From positions 62,001 through 126,000 of the forward strand of contig QEYB01000062.1 in NCBI GenBank assembly GCA_017562135.1: DNA of 64,000 nt, read 5' to 3'. The translations under genes and the position numbers were made by a program. The stretch's first letter is position 1. The number at the start of each line of letters is the position of its first letter. This document shows, piece by piece, positions 50,119 to 62,400 of the stretch. Under the pieces are notes generated by a model. That model was not told where the DNA came from and searched no databases. It saw only the letters and a program-made list of their open reading frames with translations. Origin of the DNA: Dipylidium caninum (lineage: Eukaryota > Platyhelminthes > Cestoda > Cyclophyllidea > Dipylidiidae).

Positions 50119-53100
50119 ATGTCGGACTGGTAGTTTTTTTTTACTGTCGCATTTCAATAGCTCAAAGAATTTTGGCTGCTTAACCACTTATTTTGATAGT
50201 TACGAAGGAGAATTAAAGCTATTAATAACGGACCTTGATAATCTTGTTGAGCGAAAGAAAGTGGAATGGAGTGAAAAAATTAGGGCGGCTGAGGCAAAGC
50301 TAGCCGAGGAGAGGAAGATGCATTGTAGAACTAAATCCGTCGTTGCTCTGAAAGAAATTGAGGTTTGCTTCCCGCTCCTTATTCAAAACAGATCGTAAAA
50401 TTGGCCAAACGTGCCCAATGCTTGAAAGAACGTAACGAAACAGCGAAAACGGATTATGAACAACAGATATCGAGTCTTAAGGTTGCGACACATGCGATGT
50501 CTGAAAATCTTCTTAAATTGCAAGCCAAATATAGTAAATGGCGGTCCCGATGTCGCGTGTCTGCAGTTCAAACACGAGATGTTGGAACGTATTGCAAGTA
50601 ATTTGACCTATTCCTTTGCGCTAATTTTTTGTCCTTTCTTTTTCTAATTCCTCTTTGCGTCTTATATATTTGTTATTTCGCTTTTACCTTATTTTACTAG
50701 TAAAATACTAGAAGGAGGTAATGTTTGTGAATTTTCAACTACTTCATCGAATGGTCTGTTACACTCAAATGAGGTCCGGTCTCAACTTGTCGCAAAAACC
50801 CTAGAAATTGCAGAGCAGAAAGATAAACTAAATTCTGTCGAACTCGCCTTTCGTGCTCAGATTCAAACGATCGAGTCGCAACTTCAAGAGCTTATTGCAA
50901 TGAAGCAAGCTCAGGTTATAATCGCAGTTGATTCTTGTGTCTTTATAGAAATTTTCATTGTTATAATATATTTCGTATGTGCATATTGTTTATACATTAT
51001 TTACGACTAACGTACATAACGGACATCTTTAGCTATACTAATTTTCGAACGCTTTTCGTTGTAGGCCTTTTTGTGAAGATTTTAAGGTTGTTTGTTAGAA
51101 CGTGTCGTTTTTGGTGTAATGCTTGCACTTCCTATACGTTACAGGACAAGAAATTGAATTTGTTAAAACAAGAGAAAAAACGTCGTCCCTCAACTCGCAA
51201 CTTTCGGCTTCAATGGCCACAACCGGAACGATGTACTCTCACAAGAGATGTTTCGGTTCAGGAACAATTTAGGTTTGATGAACGGTGCGCATCGACAATG
51301 ACCACTTCTGAAGATCTTGGTCCTTTGGATTCCGATGTGATTATAGCGAAATTAGAGAATGAAATTGCGCAGAAGAACAGTCGGATTGGGTACCTTTGCT
51401 TCACTACTTATGCTGTCATGTATAAGTCAAGTTTTTTTTTAAACAAAAGCGCTCTTACATTCCAATGTTTACATCCCTCAAATTTTCATATTTTAACTAG
51501 TTTACTGTTTTTAGAGAACTGGAGAATGTCTATGCTGCCGCCATGAGTTCAGTAGAACAGTTGAAGGTGGAGTTGGAAAAGAATAAAACGGCCCTCACAC
51601 AAAAATGCGCCGAACTGTTGCAAGAAAAGTTGCGCATACGACCTCGCGGGCGTCGGGGCTTCCAGTCAAAGGTAATTATCATTTTTCTGCTCAAAAATTT
51701 CTGGATAACTTTTTATGATTATATTTACTTTAGGCCTGCCAGTCGGAACCATTCAAGAATGGGGGACTCGAGGTTTATAACAAGTCTGTTCAAACTCGAG
51801 CTGCCGGATGTCAAGTTAGTGATACTATTGCCTTATCAGTTTTAGTATATATAAAGCTTGTTGATTTACATTGATTTTATTCGTTAAAGAGTTAATACAT
51901 ATATCAGGTTTACCGGAAAGTTCTGTTCGTTTCTGCGAAAATTTCCGACAAGTAGCATTTATTTGGCTCATTTTCGTTTCTTTTTATTGCTTAATGCATA
52001 CATACTGACGTAGCAAATTAAATAAGACAAAGTTGGAGCGATAATGCACCCATGGCTACTGATGAAGTTCATTTACGCCACTGTATTTTATACGAATTTC
52101 AAGAAGGAGGAAATGTTACAGAAGTATCTATAAATTTATTAATAGTGTTTGGTGAAGAGACACTCTCTAATAAGCCGTGCAGAAGATGGTTACAAAAAGT
52201 TGAAATAGGTGATTTTGACCTGTCTGATAAGCCACTTTATGGGCAACCATCTTTAGCTGACGACGATGTTGTTAAGACTATGTTGGAGCAAGGTCATTTT
52301 CTGATAACATTGGAGACCGCAGAAGGGCTTACTTCCACTCATCAAACCATTTAGGATAATATTCGGAAGATACGATTAGTGTGGAAATAATCAGGATGGG
52401 TGACACATGAGTGAACCCAGAAGAATTTGGATGGTCAAGTCGTCATACGCACATTCCTGTTTACCTGGGACAAAATTGAGCCCTTCTTGAACCGGATAAT
52501 AGCTACTTGTGAAAAGTGGATTAATTACGAAAACATCGTAAGGAAAGAGGCATATTATGAATTCGGAGAATCTATCCCTTTTATCTCGAAAGCAAATTTG
52601 AATCTGAGTAGTAGAGTTCTGGTGTGTAGTGTCGGACATTTGAGGACCAACGCATTATGAATTTTTAAAACTGAACGAATGATCAATTCCAAGGAGTTTT
52701 GTCAGCAACTGAATGATTTCAAGATAGCAGTCTAAGGGAAAAGTTTGCCGATGTTCAATAGGAAAGATGTCATACTGGATCATGGTAACGCTAGGTTACA
52801 TGCTGCTTTGGGAACCCTTCTAAAAATTACAGAGGTGGGCTGGGAAATCCCGCTGCATCCGCCATATTCCCCGGCCTTAGCACTCTCCGACTATCGCTTA
52901 TTCCTTTCTATACAAAAGTTTTTGAAGGGCAAAAACTGTATAAATGAAGAAAATATCGAACACGCCTTGGTTCCTTTTTTCGCATCTTAAGATAAAATAT
53001 TTTTTTGAAAATGAGATATAAAAACTGCTCTCACGCTGGTAAGCAGTCGTTGATACTAATGGCAGTTATATTACTTAATAAAATTCATTGACAATAAGAG

Positions 53101-56100
53101 AAGTTGTTTTACTTCAAAAAGGAACGGAACGTTCCGCTACGCCTTACATTTTTTTGTTTGTCATATTCCTACTGGTTATAGTTAAGTAAATCGTCAATCT
53201 ACACTCAGACAAATGACATTGAAGCCGAAGGTCACCGCATGACCAATATCCCGGTTTTTCTCACCGAGGCGTTAATGGTACTCGATGAAAGCCGAGCTCC
53301 AGCATTACCGACACTCGGGCAAGAGAATGTTTTGGTGGAAGATGGCACCATGGGAAAAGGGAACGGATCTCAAACCGTCCCTTTTAAGTGTTTGAGTCCT
53401 ACTAATGGAGTCGTCTTGGCGTCTCAAACAGAGGTGAGATTCACCGTTCCACCGGATCTCTGATGTGACCGATAGTCATTTTGTGTTTCACGATGTTTAA
53501 AGCAATCACTTCTTTTAAAGTTTGTTGCAGTAAACCCTACTGTGGAGTTTGATTTTATTCCTCGTTATCAGTCGGGTTATACTTGACGTATTCCTAAGAT
53601 TAATAAACTTTGATATTTCTATATGCAATTCAGTCGTTTACTCCGGCGTATTTTACCATTTCGTACCGGTGACTCACTCTTATAAATTGAGGTATATCTT
53701 TATTTTCCTGTACTTAACTTCCATAAGACGCTAAGATCCCTTTTTTAAAAGACTTTCCATTCAAATGTTGTTTGATTTAAAGTCGATACTCTCAAAATAC
53801 TCTTTCGTCCCGAAACCTCATTACTATATGACTAATTATTTTTACTCGCGTTGATATCATGTTGGTTAGTAGCGTGCTACTCCTCGGTTAGGTGGACGTG
53901 TCTGTGGATGATGATGCATCTCATGAGAATGGTACGAATGTCCTGGCGCCTACAATCGGAATAATCACCACAGAAGAGCACTGGAATAACCACCTTAACG
54001 GTCGCGTACGTTGCATTTTTGTTCCTCTTCGTCCAAAATGGCTGCTATTCCGAGGTCCGTGCATTACTTCAATGTAATCCTATGTGTAGCCAACGTTTGT
54101 TGATTCGTCGAATATATGGATCACTTTTTGATCAGTTTCATCGCCAACTTAGCCCTTACCTTCTCGTTTGTTTTATGGGAAAGAATCTACCGGCTCTAGT
54201 ATTTACAGCCTGCAGCCTATACTGAGTATTGTTTTCTCATGTTCAAACGCCACTTAAGTACTTGATTGAGTCTTTTCTCACCCTTAAGCGTGCGTCGTTC
54301 AAAACGTGAAAATATTTCTTAGTTGTCTTATCACTTATGTTTTTTGACTGGTGTTGCTTTAATTACAGCACCGACCTACCTAAAATGTTTAGTATGAATG
54401 TCTACGTTGGCCCCATTCTTGCTAAAAGAGCATTTCTAATTTTCAGTCATCCCCTTCAAACGATGACCGTATCAGTGTTCCTGTTACCGCAGTTGAATCT
54501 ACGAGGTCTGTAGCCGCAGCGTCTTTGGCAGCCTCCACTTCGGAAGGCCTTTCCTTCTCACCTCATTGGGTGTCGGGTAAAGAATGGGGTCTTGACTTTG
54601 GCGATAGGTAGGATTGTGTGTTTGATATTGCTCTTAGTACTTTTCGAAATGTGGTTACGCGTAATTCGAGCTTCATTTTAATATTCCATTCCTCACTTAC
54701 TGTGTTTTGTTATTCATGGGGCTTCATTTTTTTTAAAATTGACTGCATTTTTTTGGCTTGGTTTTCAACGCGTTTCGTAAACACAAGATGAAACTTCCTC
54801 ATATTTCCAAACCCTACTGTTTTTAAATCGAGCGTTGTGTTCTGTTAATTTCCCCTTATAACTACAGATGGTCTATGAGCTTTATAGCATTACCTTTTTA
54901 TAAGCATCCGCCTTTTAACCGGTTATTAAATTGTCTTATGAACTCGATTGGATATTTGATCCGATTCACTTTTTTAGTTTACGGTTCAAATAAAGTAGGT
55001 TAATTTAACACTTTGTTGCGAACATTGACAGTGCTCATCGTTAGTTGTCGTGTTTACCCTTCTGAAGCTACCAATTTTCATGTAGTATTAATAATCCACA
55101 AAGTTTGTGACCTTTGCTACCACCGGAAATATTGTTTTTGGTAAAAGATAAGTTATTTGTTATGAAGCTAGAGTTTTATTAGGTATTTATTGGATAATTA
55201 CAGGAACGTGTTTAGTTATTTCATTTATTAAACTACCAATTTCCGCTTTTTACTATTTCACACATTCTGTCTGTAATGCCGCAGATTTACTAGGTTATAA
55301 TTGCATATATTCTTGACCATCTTATTCGCATCAATTGTGTGGTAAATACTGATACGACAATGCTCACACAGTATTTTTTTGGTTCAAATCTATATTACTG
55401 GCAGTGTGAAGACAACTGATTGTTCCAATACTTTATCGTCTAGACCTGTTCATTTTCATACATTGCAAGCAACTGTTTGGATTTGTGTCACCGTTATTTT
55501 TATTCTGTGCTTTTATCCCATATGTTACACTGAGTTGTCTGTTGTATGCCTGGATCCTCAGGCCGATTTCTTATGCAACATGGTGACCATCTCTTATAGG
55601 CTGCCTTTTACATTGCTGTCACTACCAGGCGCATTTGTATTTCGTTCATGATGAGCATGTTTACGAGAAGAATATAAATGGTAATTTAAAAGACATCCTT
55701 TGGACTTCGAGTCTGCATACCCGTAGCTTTCATGCGCGTATGCCGAGTTTTACTTGATTTTTACTACTACTTTATAATGTCCCATAATCTCCCATCTTTG
55801 ACGCTTTAGAAGTTTATGTACCAACTTAATTTTCTCATATTTCCTGGTTGCTTTTGATAGCCCTGCCAGACCTCAACTTTCCCATCTGTAAATTGCCCAC
55901 TTTCATGAAACTATTTAGTTTCTTCCAGTTATTAAATTTTTTTCTTTTTGTTTCAGTACATGTCTTAATCTAAAAAGGAAGTTAATCATCTAATTACATC
56001 AAGTACAAAATATTAGGAATATGAATAACTCTAAAAATATACAAGAAACTGCATGTTACAGATTGAAATACATTTTATTTCTCTTTCGCGAAACAGAAGG

Positions 56101-58563
56101 GATGCTTACTCACTTTTTAACTTACAACCTGAGATCTTGTCTATGATGTTTTTCTCATAGGCGTTCATTTTCATATTGTAGAAAAAATGGGGAGTGTGAC
56201 CAACAAGCATTTGTTGAACCATCAATGGCTGGAGAAAAAACCGTGAATTTCACCACTCCTGTGCCAAATGACGACTATAAGGCTCAAAAAGTAATTTCTG
56301 AAAGAACCAGTGGAGTTATATGTTTATCAAATTTTGTGCATACATCAGTGTCTGGTGCTGGAGATACTTGGGACGAAGTGAGTTTTCCTCTTGAATTAAC
56401 AGTAAGGTGACCGAATCATTCGCCACGTCGTGTTATTTGTATGCAACAAATTTGCTTACGTATTTTTTGGTTTTTACGCGATCACGAATTTGCACATTTT
56501 CATATAGAGCCTCCTGCTTTTACTCAGTGTACTCTCAATTACCTTATTTCTTATAACAGGGCCCGAAAACGTAGTAGCCAACGTGATTTTGTATATATGT
56601 ATATATATCTATATATATTTAAGCATTTTTATTTTGAAAAAGACGATCCTATCATTGTTTACGTTATCGTTGTCCCTTTGAGTATATTGTCTCCTAGGTG
56701 CCGTATTTTATCTCCATTTGTGTTAGCTTGACGTTCTAGCTTTTAAAAAACCTTTTCTCTCATCTCTTCCGAACGCTGTCTGCTGTTTAGTAAGGTATAG
56801 ACGTTTTGACTAATGCGAATGTTATCACTTATTTTCTGTAGTCATTAGTAAGCACCTAACAATATCATGAGAACACGTGAATTGCCAGGTTAAGTTTAAC
56901 CCACTCCCAGGAATTAGTATGTTTTCGGAAAGTTGTTTTAGGCATTTGTCAAGTGTCATCGGCGTTAGCATTTGTAACCTCCATTCCGTGTTTGTGCTTA
57001 CACCCAATAAGTAAGCTTAGGAAAACCTTGAAATTATATCCCTTTACGTGGGAAATACTGCCAACAATGTACCTGTTGACATTTTGATCCCATCGAGGTA
57101 AGATATTTTGTACTTCCAAAAGCGAGTTTCAATGGACTGCAATGGGAGAAATGGGTTTCGTTAATCTGAACAACAATTTTTTAGTCCAAAGATATTGTGT
57201 CTTCGTAGTATCTACCTTTCGACTGGAATGTGCATATCTGTTGGACAAAGCGAAAGATACCTCAGCATTGACAGCTATTTTCTTCAATCTAATCTTAAGC
57301 TTCATAATTTAAATCTCATTTTTCGATGTTAACTTATGGCGCTCTTGTTGAGATGAATCTCAGCGATTGTGAGACTTCTAGAAACCTTATTTGCTTGATT
57401 TTTGGAGTTTTATCCTTTTTTTCTTGAAAGCGCAGGATTTGGATGTGTAAACCGATTTCTTTCCAACTCCTTGCCTGAAAGGATTAATGTGTGTAACCAC
57501 GGGAGTACAATTGGGTAAACTTCTATTTGGGATGCTTGTCATCATACACACAAAGTACACACCCATTTATACTTTTTTAGGCATTCACAGTCCCTACACG
57601 TGGGGAAGCATTTTCTATTATGTGCAGTAAAATTCCAAATGCGTTTTTGGAATAAGTGACCATTTTTCTGCTGGGCCTTGAGTTTGATATATGCGCTTTA
57701 TTTTCTCACCACAATATTTCGAGTAATATTTCTTGTAAATGAAAAAAAATATTATTCTGCCCTATTTTAAAATCCCTTTCGTTTTTCTATTCACACTCTC
57801 ATCAAACAGTCATCATGTAACATCTTCGTCAGTCAGCATGATTCCAAAACTATCTTCCAGTGGTTTTCTTATAGTTAATTAAAATCGGAAGCGGTATGGC
57901 GCAAGGGTGTATCATTGTGTATGTGTTGTCTGATATTCTCGAAGTTGAAACGGGGACGTGTTTAATTTGTTCATATGATTAGATAAATTGTTCACTAGAG
58001 TCGGGACATAAACATGCGTAAAGGTGATTCGAAACATTACGAAGCTCTTATTTGTGACGCCTCCTGCGATGTCAAATGAAATTTGTCGGTTTCCTGCTTT
58101 TCCTATTATTTCCAATTGCCGAAGGTACATTTTGTGACAGATTTTTGCCTTTTCTGTAAGGTTTAGGTCTTTGAGCTTTTTGTGAAAAGTTATAAGGCAT
58201 GCTTATGGACATCATTTTTAAGAGCGTTTTATTTGGTTGGTGGAATGTTATGAGGACTGACACGTATAAACCGCGACGTTACACCCATGATGATTAGGTA
58301 CGGAGTGGAAACCCGCTATTTATTTTTGGCATTAAAATGCTCTTCTGCTGTAGCACAATTTTGAAAGTGTGCCGAGGAGGCGAGACAGTCAATTAGGTCT
58401 GGCCTTATGGAGCAATGACGATATAGAACGGTTGGCAGCACACTTCCTGGCGAAGGAGCACGAACATTCGACGCACCTCGAGGCGGTTATCGAACGTCAT
58501 CTCGAAGAACTGCGTCTCAACATCGAATCCCCTCCTTTAACTATTATTTCTCCCGTGCAGTAG
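50119..58563 (+). CDS. CEP63: coiled-coil centrosomal protein, CEP63/Deup1-like
   Basis: CEP63 sits at the centriole, with CEP152, and promotes centriole duplication; Deup1 is its paralogue for multiciliated cells. Twelve exons join in phase: 50119-50129, 50200-50362, 50392-50597, 50701-50914, 51145-51389, 51515-51671, 51734-51814, 53209-53433, 53892-54005, 54447-54607, 56182-56377, 58354-58563; 660 residues against about 700 in human. The start MSDCYEGELKLLI...DNLVERKKVEWSEKI matches the N-terminal CEP63 block (CEAELQ...HKKSEWE). Coiled-coil follows: DYEQQISSL, then KDKLNSVELAFRAQI, matching the family's KLESVELSSQSEI, then ELENVYAAAM. The middle (exons 8-11) is Ser/Thr-rich and not coiled. 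The C-terminus has HFLAKEHEHSTHLEA...RHLEELRL, matching the RFLEEEEL...HIEELKRE end of CEP63. TAG at 58561. The intron after exon 7 (51815-53208) carries a mariner relic. Exon 3 contains an optional 33-nt intron. Identification rests on remembered family motifs at both ends, so it is good but not final. Confidence 0.75.
50363..50391 (+). other. 29-nt micro-intron in CEP63-like gene
   Basis: Donor GAG|GTTTGC, acceptor TTCAAAACAG, phase 0. Not a multiple of three; reading through reaches TAA 11 codons later, so removal is required to continue the coiled coil. Confidence 0.7.
51904..53146 (+). mobile_element. decayed mariner transposon in a CEP63-like intron
   Basis: Imperfect inverted ends of about 28 bp can be aligned: CAGGTTTACCGGAAAGTTC at about 51905 against the reverse complement of the right end near 53145 (AAGGCGTAGCGGAACGTTC), giving an element of about 1.24 kb, the usual mariner size, with TA near both ends. 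Broken transposase frames lie in the sense orientation of the host gene. The inserted copy lies wholly inside the intron 51815-53208. Confidence 0.85.
52052..52990 (+). pseudogene. mariner transposase relic
   Basis: Two frame segments cover the protein. 52052-52354 gives the N-terminal helix-turn-helix part (HCILYEFQEGGNVTE, GRPS-like GQPSLADDD). Further pieces at 52427-52660 and 52745-52990 give the catalytic part. The first catalytic motif, normally TCDEKW, reads ATCEKWINYEN, so the aspartate codon is absent; the second survives as DHGNARLHA; the third survives in HPPYSPALALSDYRLF. Stops and frame changes interrupt it and the NGSY C-terminal motif is still visible after further stops. It cannot encode an active DD34D transposase. 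Confidence 0.88.
56591..56621. repeat. imperfect (TA)n tract
   Basis: TATATA-rich simple sequence in the intron between exons 11 and 12 of the CEP63-like gene. Confidence 0.7.
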
Positions 58564-59459
58564 GCTTCTGCATCTTCGCCTATTGCATCGTCTGGGAAAT
58601 TTATTTGTTTGATCGAAAATTGAACCTTTTTTCACTGTGATTATTTGCAACAAATAGAATTGCTCAAGTTATTCTTACCCTCGCTTTAATGTTGATTTCT
58701 GAGTAGATCCTACGGCGTTGCAATATGGATAGAATGAAGGAGGCAAAAATTTTTTTCAAATATTAGCCCCGAAAAGTTTACGTTCAAATTCGACTTTATT
58801 GTTTCGGGTTACCGAACATTTACGTTATTTCCTGTTTGGTGTAAGGTCGCATTCGAGAAATCTTATCGAGTTTAAATGAAAGCACAGTATATTATTTTCA
58901 AAGAGAAATATCAGTACTAAGTGTGGGGGCCTATTTCTTCTAGCAAATACGCTTGCAAACTTACGGGGTCTTACCACCGACTTATTTCATAGCGCAACCC
59001 ATCAGCGAACACGATCTTCAAATTCTTCTGTTTTCGACGTTAAAGTCGGTAGAGAATTTATATTCTAGAAGGAGGGAGCCAGGCGAGTGCAAATTTGTCA
59101 GACCGCCCTATTGAATGGCTCAGCAGGGTGTGCTGTCAAAACATTTCATCTATGAAAGTAGGTTGCTGTGCCCATTTCAAATAAAACCAGTTCTCGGTGA
59201 TAGGCGAACCCCTACCCCCGCTACCGTCACTTAAGTGTTCGATTGCGTTACGAAGTGGGGACATCCCTCGTCCCTCCGACAGTTTTAAAAACAAATGGTG
59301 TCCAGACAATACCCATGACCACTGGACAGCCACGTTCGTCCAATGGGGAGGCTTGGTGCAGGCCCGTCCTTCAGCCTATCAAAGTGTGCCTCCGAGGTTG
59401 TGCGGTGGGGTTTGATCCTGCGCCGTCAGAACACAACTTCCAGTAAGGTGTACACATTC
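58564..59459. other. spacer between CEP63-like and PDZ genes
   Basis: About 0.9 kb holding the CEP63-like 3' UTR and the 5' flank of the PDZ gene. The last 250 bases (59200-59450) are more GC-rich and open in several frames. A splice-acceptor-like AACTTCCAG ends at 59443, 17 nt before the ATG, and could be a 5'-UTR or trans-splice acceptor (inference). Confidence 0.5.
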
Positions 59460-62400
59460 ATGCCTTCCCCAGCGTCATCTGTCACGTCCAGCTCGGAAGA
59501 TGTAAATGGAGGTCAGCAGGATGATTCAAAGGCGACCGAAGGCGCACAGGGTGAGGAGGAGAACCAAAAGGAGGCTGTAGTACCGCCAAAAAAATCTGAA
59601 AAAAATTCCGATATCACTGGGAAGGAGGAGGAGAAGAAAAGTGGGGATGAAGGGGAAGTTAAAGATGAGGAGTTCATTATTGAATACACAGTTGAAACAA
59701 AGCAAAAGGAAAATAAGCTCCCTGAAATTACAGATGATGGTATATCTCCTGGAGAGAAAAGGGATGAGGATAAAGAGGTCACACCCACTCCAGATTCGGC
59801 TAGAATGCAAGGACCCACTTTCGAGTCAAATGATGTCTTGAAGGAAGAGTCCAAACCTGCAGTAGCAATGGCAGCTGAGGCTCCGCCGGCATCTCCGCCT
59901 AGCCCAAGTGGCGAAGTGGTGGAAGAGGTTCCACTTTCGGTAAAGGAGCAGGTTGCTATTTTTGCAAATCCCAACATACAGGAAACTCATGGCACACCGA
60001 AACCCGGTGTGGCAAGTGCTTTCACAAAAACATACGGCAGTCCAAACGGCACTCAAAACAAGCCAACACAGTGCAGCAACATCCCAGAGGTCAAAAAGGC
60101 CCCACAAGTGGCGTCACCGAGCGACGCAGCCGTATACAAAGAAGTCGCGACCCAACCATCGGAAACAGTCGACGCCGAGTATGTAAAACAAACTGGTCAG
60201 CGGTCTACACAGCCGTCAATGAATAAACTCAACAGGACAATTTTTGAGCGACCTCAACCACTGGATCGGCCGAGTGAGCCGTCTCCACAGCCAAAGAAAT
60301 TCGTCTTCAAGGGAGTCACCTCGACGCCCCCAATGACTTTCGGCGTACCTTTCGGTAAGGGCAGTCAGTCGGTTAAGCCTGCCGAGTCGCCAGTGAAGGA
60401 AGTCTCGCCGGCGCAATATCTGGGGCCCGGAGTAATTGCCCAGACGACTCGACCCCCCATGGTGATTCGCCTGCGCCGTCCTGGTCCTGAAGCGCCCTGG
60501 GGCTTCGCAGTCTTTGGAGGTGCTGACTACGGCTGCCCACCATTCATAAGTCGGGTGAGTTGACATCCTTTTCACCCGAGAATAACAGTATTTATTAAGT
60601 CAAGTGGGGGTGAAGTACGGCGCGAAATTTTGTAATTCTCTGATCCGCTGCAGAGATGTTTCGGTGAAATATCCTTGGAAAATTGGTATCTAATGAACAT
60701 AAGAAAACGTAAGAATGAGAAATGTTTCAAAATATACCATCGTACTACTTCTTGCGGCAAAAATAATTGAATAAAATATGTTGCGGTCGAGTCATTTTCT
60801 AGGTCTCAATTGTCTTTTATCTCGTGAAAATTTAAACGGGAGAAGTTAGTGACACGCTCTGCTGATCCTGATGGAGGTGAAAGAGTCGAGTACACCAAAA
60901 AAATGCACGAAACACGCCAGTGAAAGTATGTAAGGGGAAAAGGCGATGAAAGAGCCGATGTCTATGACACTATAACTAAGGTCGTCAAAAATACACATCT
61001 AAAAGTGGTACCTCAAAAAAATGGACGGGAACCTAATAACAGCTAAGTGAGTCCGTCCCCACAGCCTTCGGCCCTACTTTTCGAGGGCGTAGGAAGAAAT
61101 ACCATGCACAGTGTGTCAGAGTGAGGACAAAATCGGAGACTGACATGCATCTCGCACGAGAGAGAAACCAGGAGATGCCTTAAGGAGCAGCCCCGGGTAA
61201 ATTTCCATCGGTGAAGTCTCCCATTCAACTCGCAAACGGGAATTCGACAGGTACTGCAACCAGTCTCCTCTATCGAACGAAACAGTTTTCTCAGTTTTTT
61301 GACATAAGTCAATAACTGCACCACGTCGTGGTTGCCTCAATTAAGCGCCTCTGCATCTCGAGAAATTCGTCATAAATGTGGTTAGTTCTTGGGTTTACCA
61401 GCCGGAGGAACCCCGAAAATACGGCGCCCCGCGGGTCGTAGCGTATTTGACTAATTAAAACCATGTCTTAAGTTTTTCTCTTTTTCAGTACTGATTAACA
61501 AACAGGAGCAAATGATCTGTTTGATTCTCCCGCCACCACTTATTTTATTCTTAGTTTACAATCAGCAGGAAGTTGTCCGCCCCTCTCTTTCGTTACTCTC
61601 CACGCCCCCTCTTATTTTAAAGCTTTACTGTACTTTTATTCTTATTTACGGCCGTGGAATTGATGCTTGGCACGTGCCCAGGCGTTTTGCGACTCGGTGC
61701 GAACTCCCTTGCGTGATTACTTTCCCTCCGTTCAGTCCGTAGAATGCCCAACTTCTGGGACTCCGAACCAATCAAAAGGACCATAAGACCTGCTTTCTGT
61801 AGAATTCTTCACTCCTTAATTCCCAAAGTACTTTTAGAAGGCTGTTTTGACCTCGACGACGCCGATGACAGAGATAAACACCTAAATACTTGAATGCTGA
61901 AGCCATTAAAACTTTGTGCCTATTTCCCTTATCGGGTCCTTCTGAATGTTTTACTCTTATGTTGAATAATTTCATCCTTATGTTCTCCTAACTTGCCGCT
62001 TATAAATTACTTGACGCTCTCGATTACTCCAAGACCGTGCATAAATTCATTTATTTTTGTTTGTCCTTAGCGATTGAATTGTAAAAGTTTGAGGCTACCT
62101 CCTCGCGTTCCTTGAGGCAGTCTTGATGCCTCACCTCGTTTCAAAGTTATCTTTTCTGAGTCCCTCTTGCCTCTCTTAAACAGTCAACGATTACGTAACG
62201 CCACAATGGATGAAAAAGGATGTAGATAAGTCTTACTTAGATCGTTGGTCTGTTTCAAACCACCATGAGAAGTTCCATGAGTTTCTTACAATGAGAAGTG
62301 ATTACTGCCATGATGAGCGTGAGTTGATGGTCCTCACCGCGTCCATATCGGCTCCTGAAGGCAGCAGGCGGCAGTGTGCACTACCGGGGGCCCGTTCGGT

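Noticed and set aside
59513..59977. Minus-strand Ser-rich frame opposite the PDZ gene
   Set aside because: Complement of the Glu/Lys/Pro-rich coding exon; no independent support.
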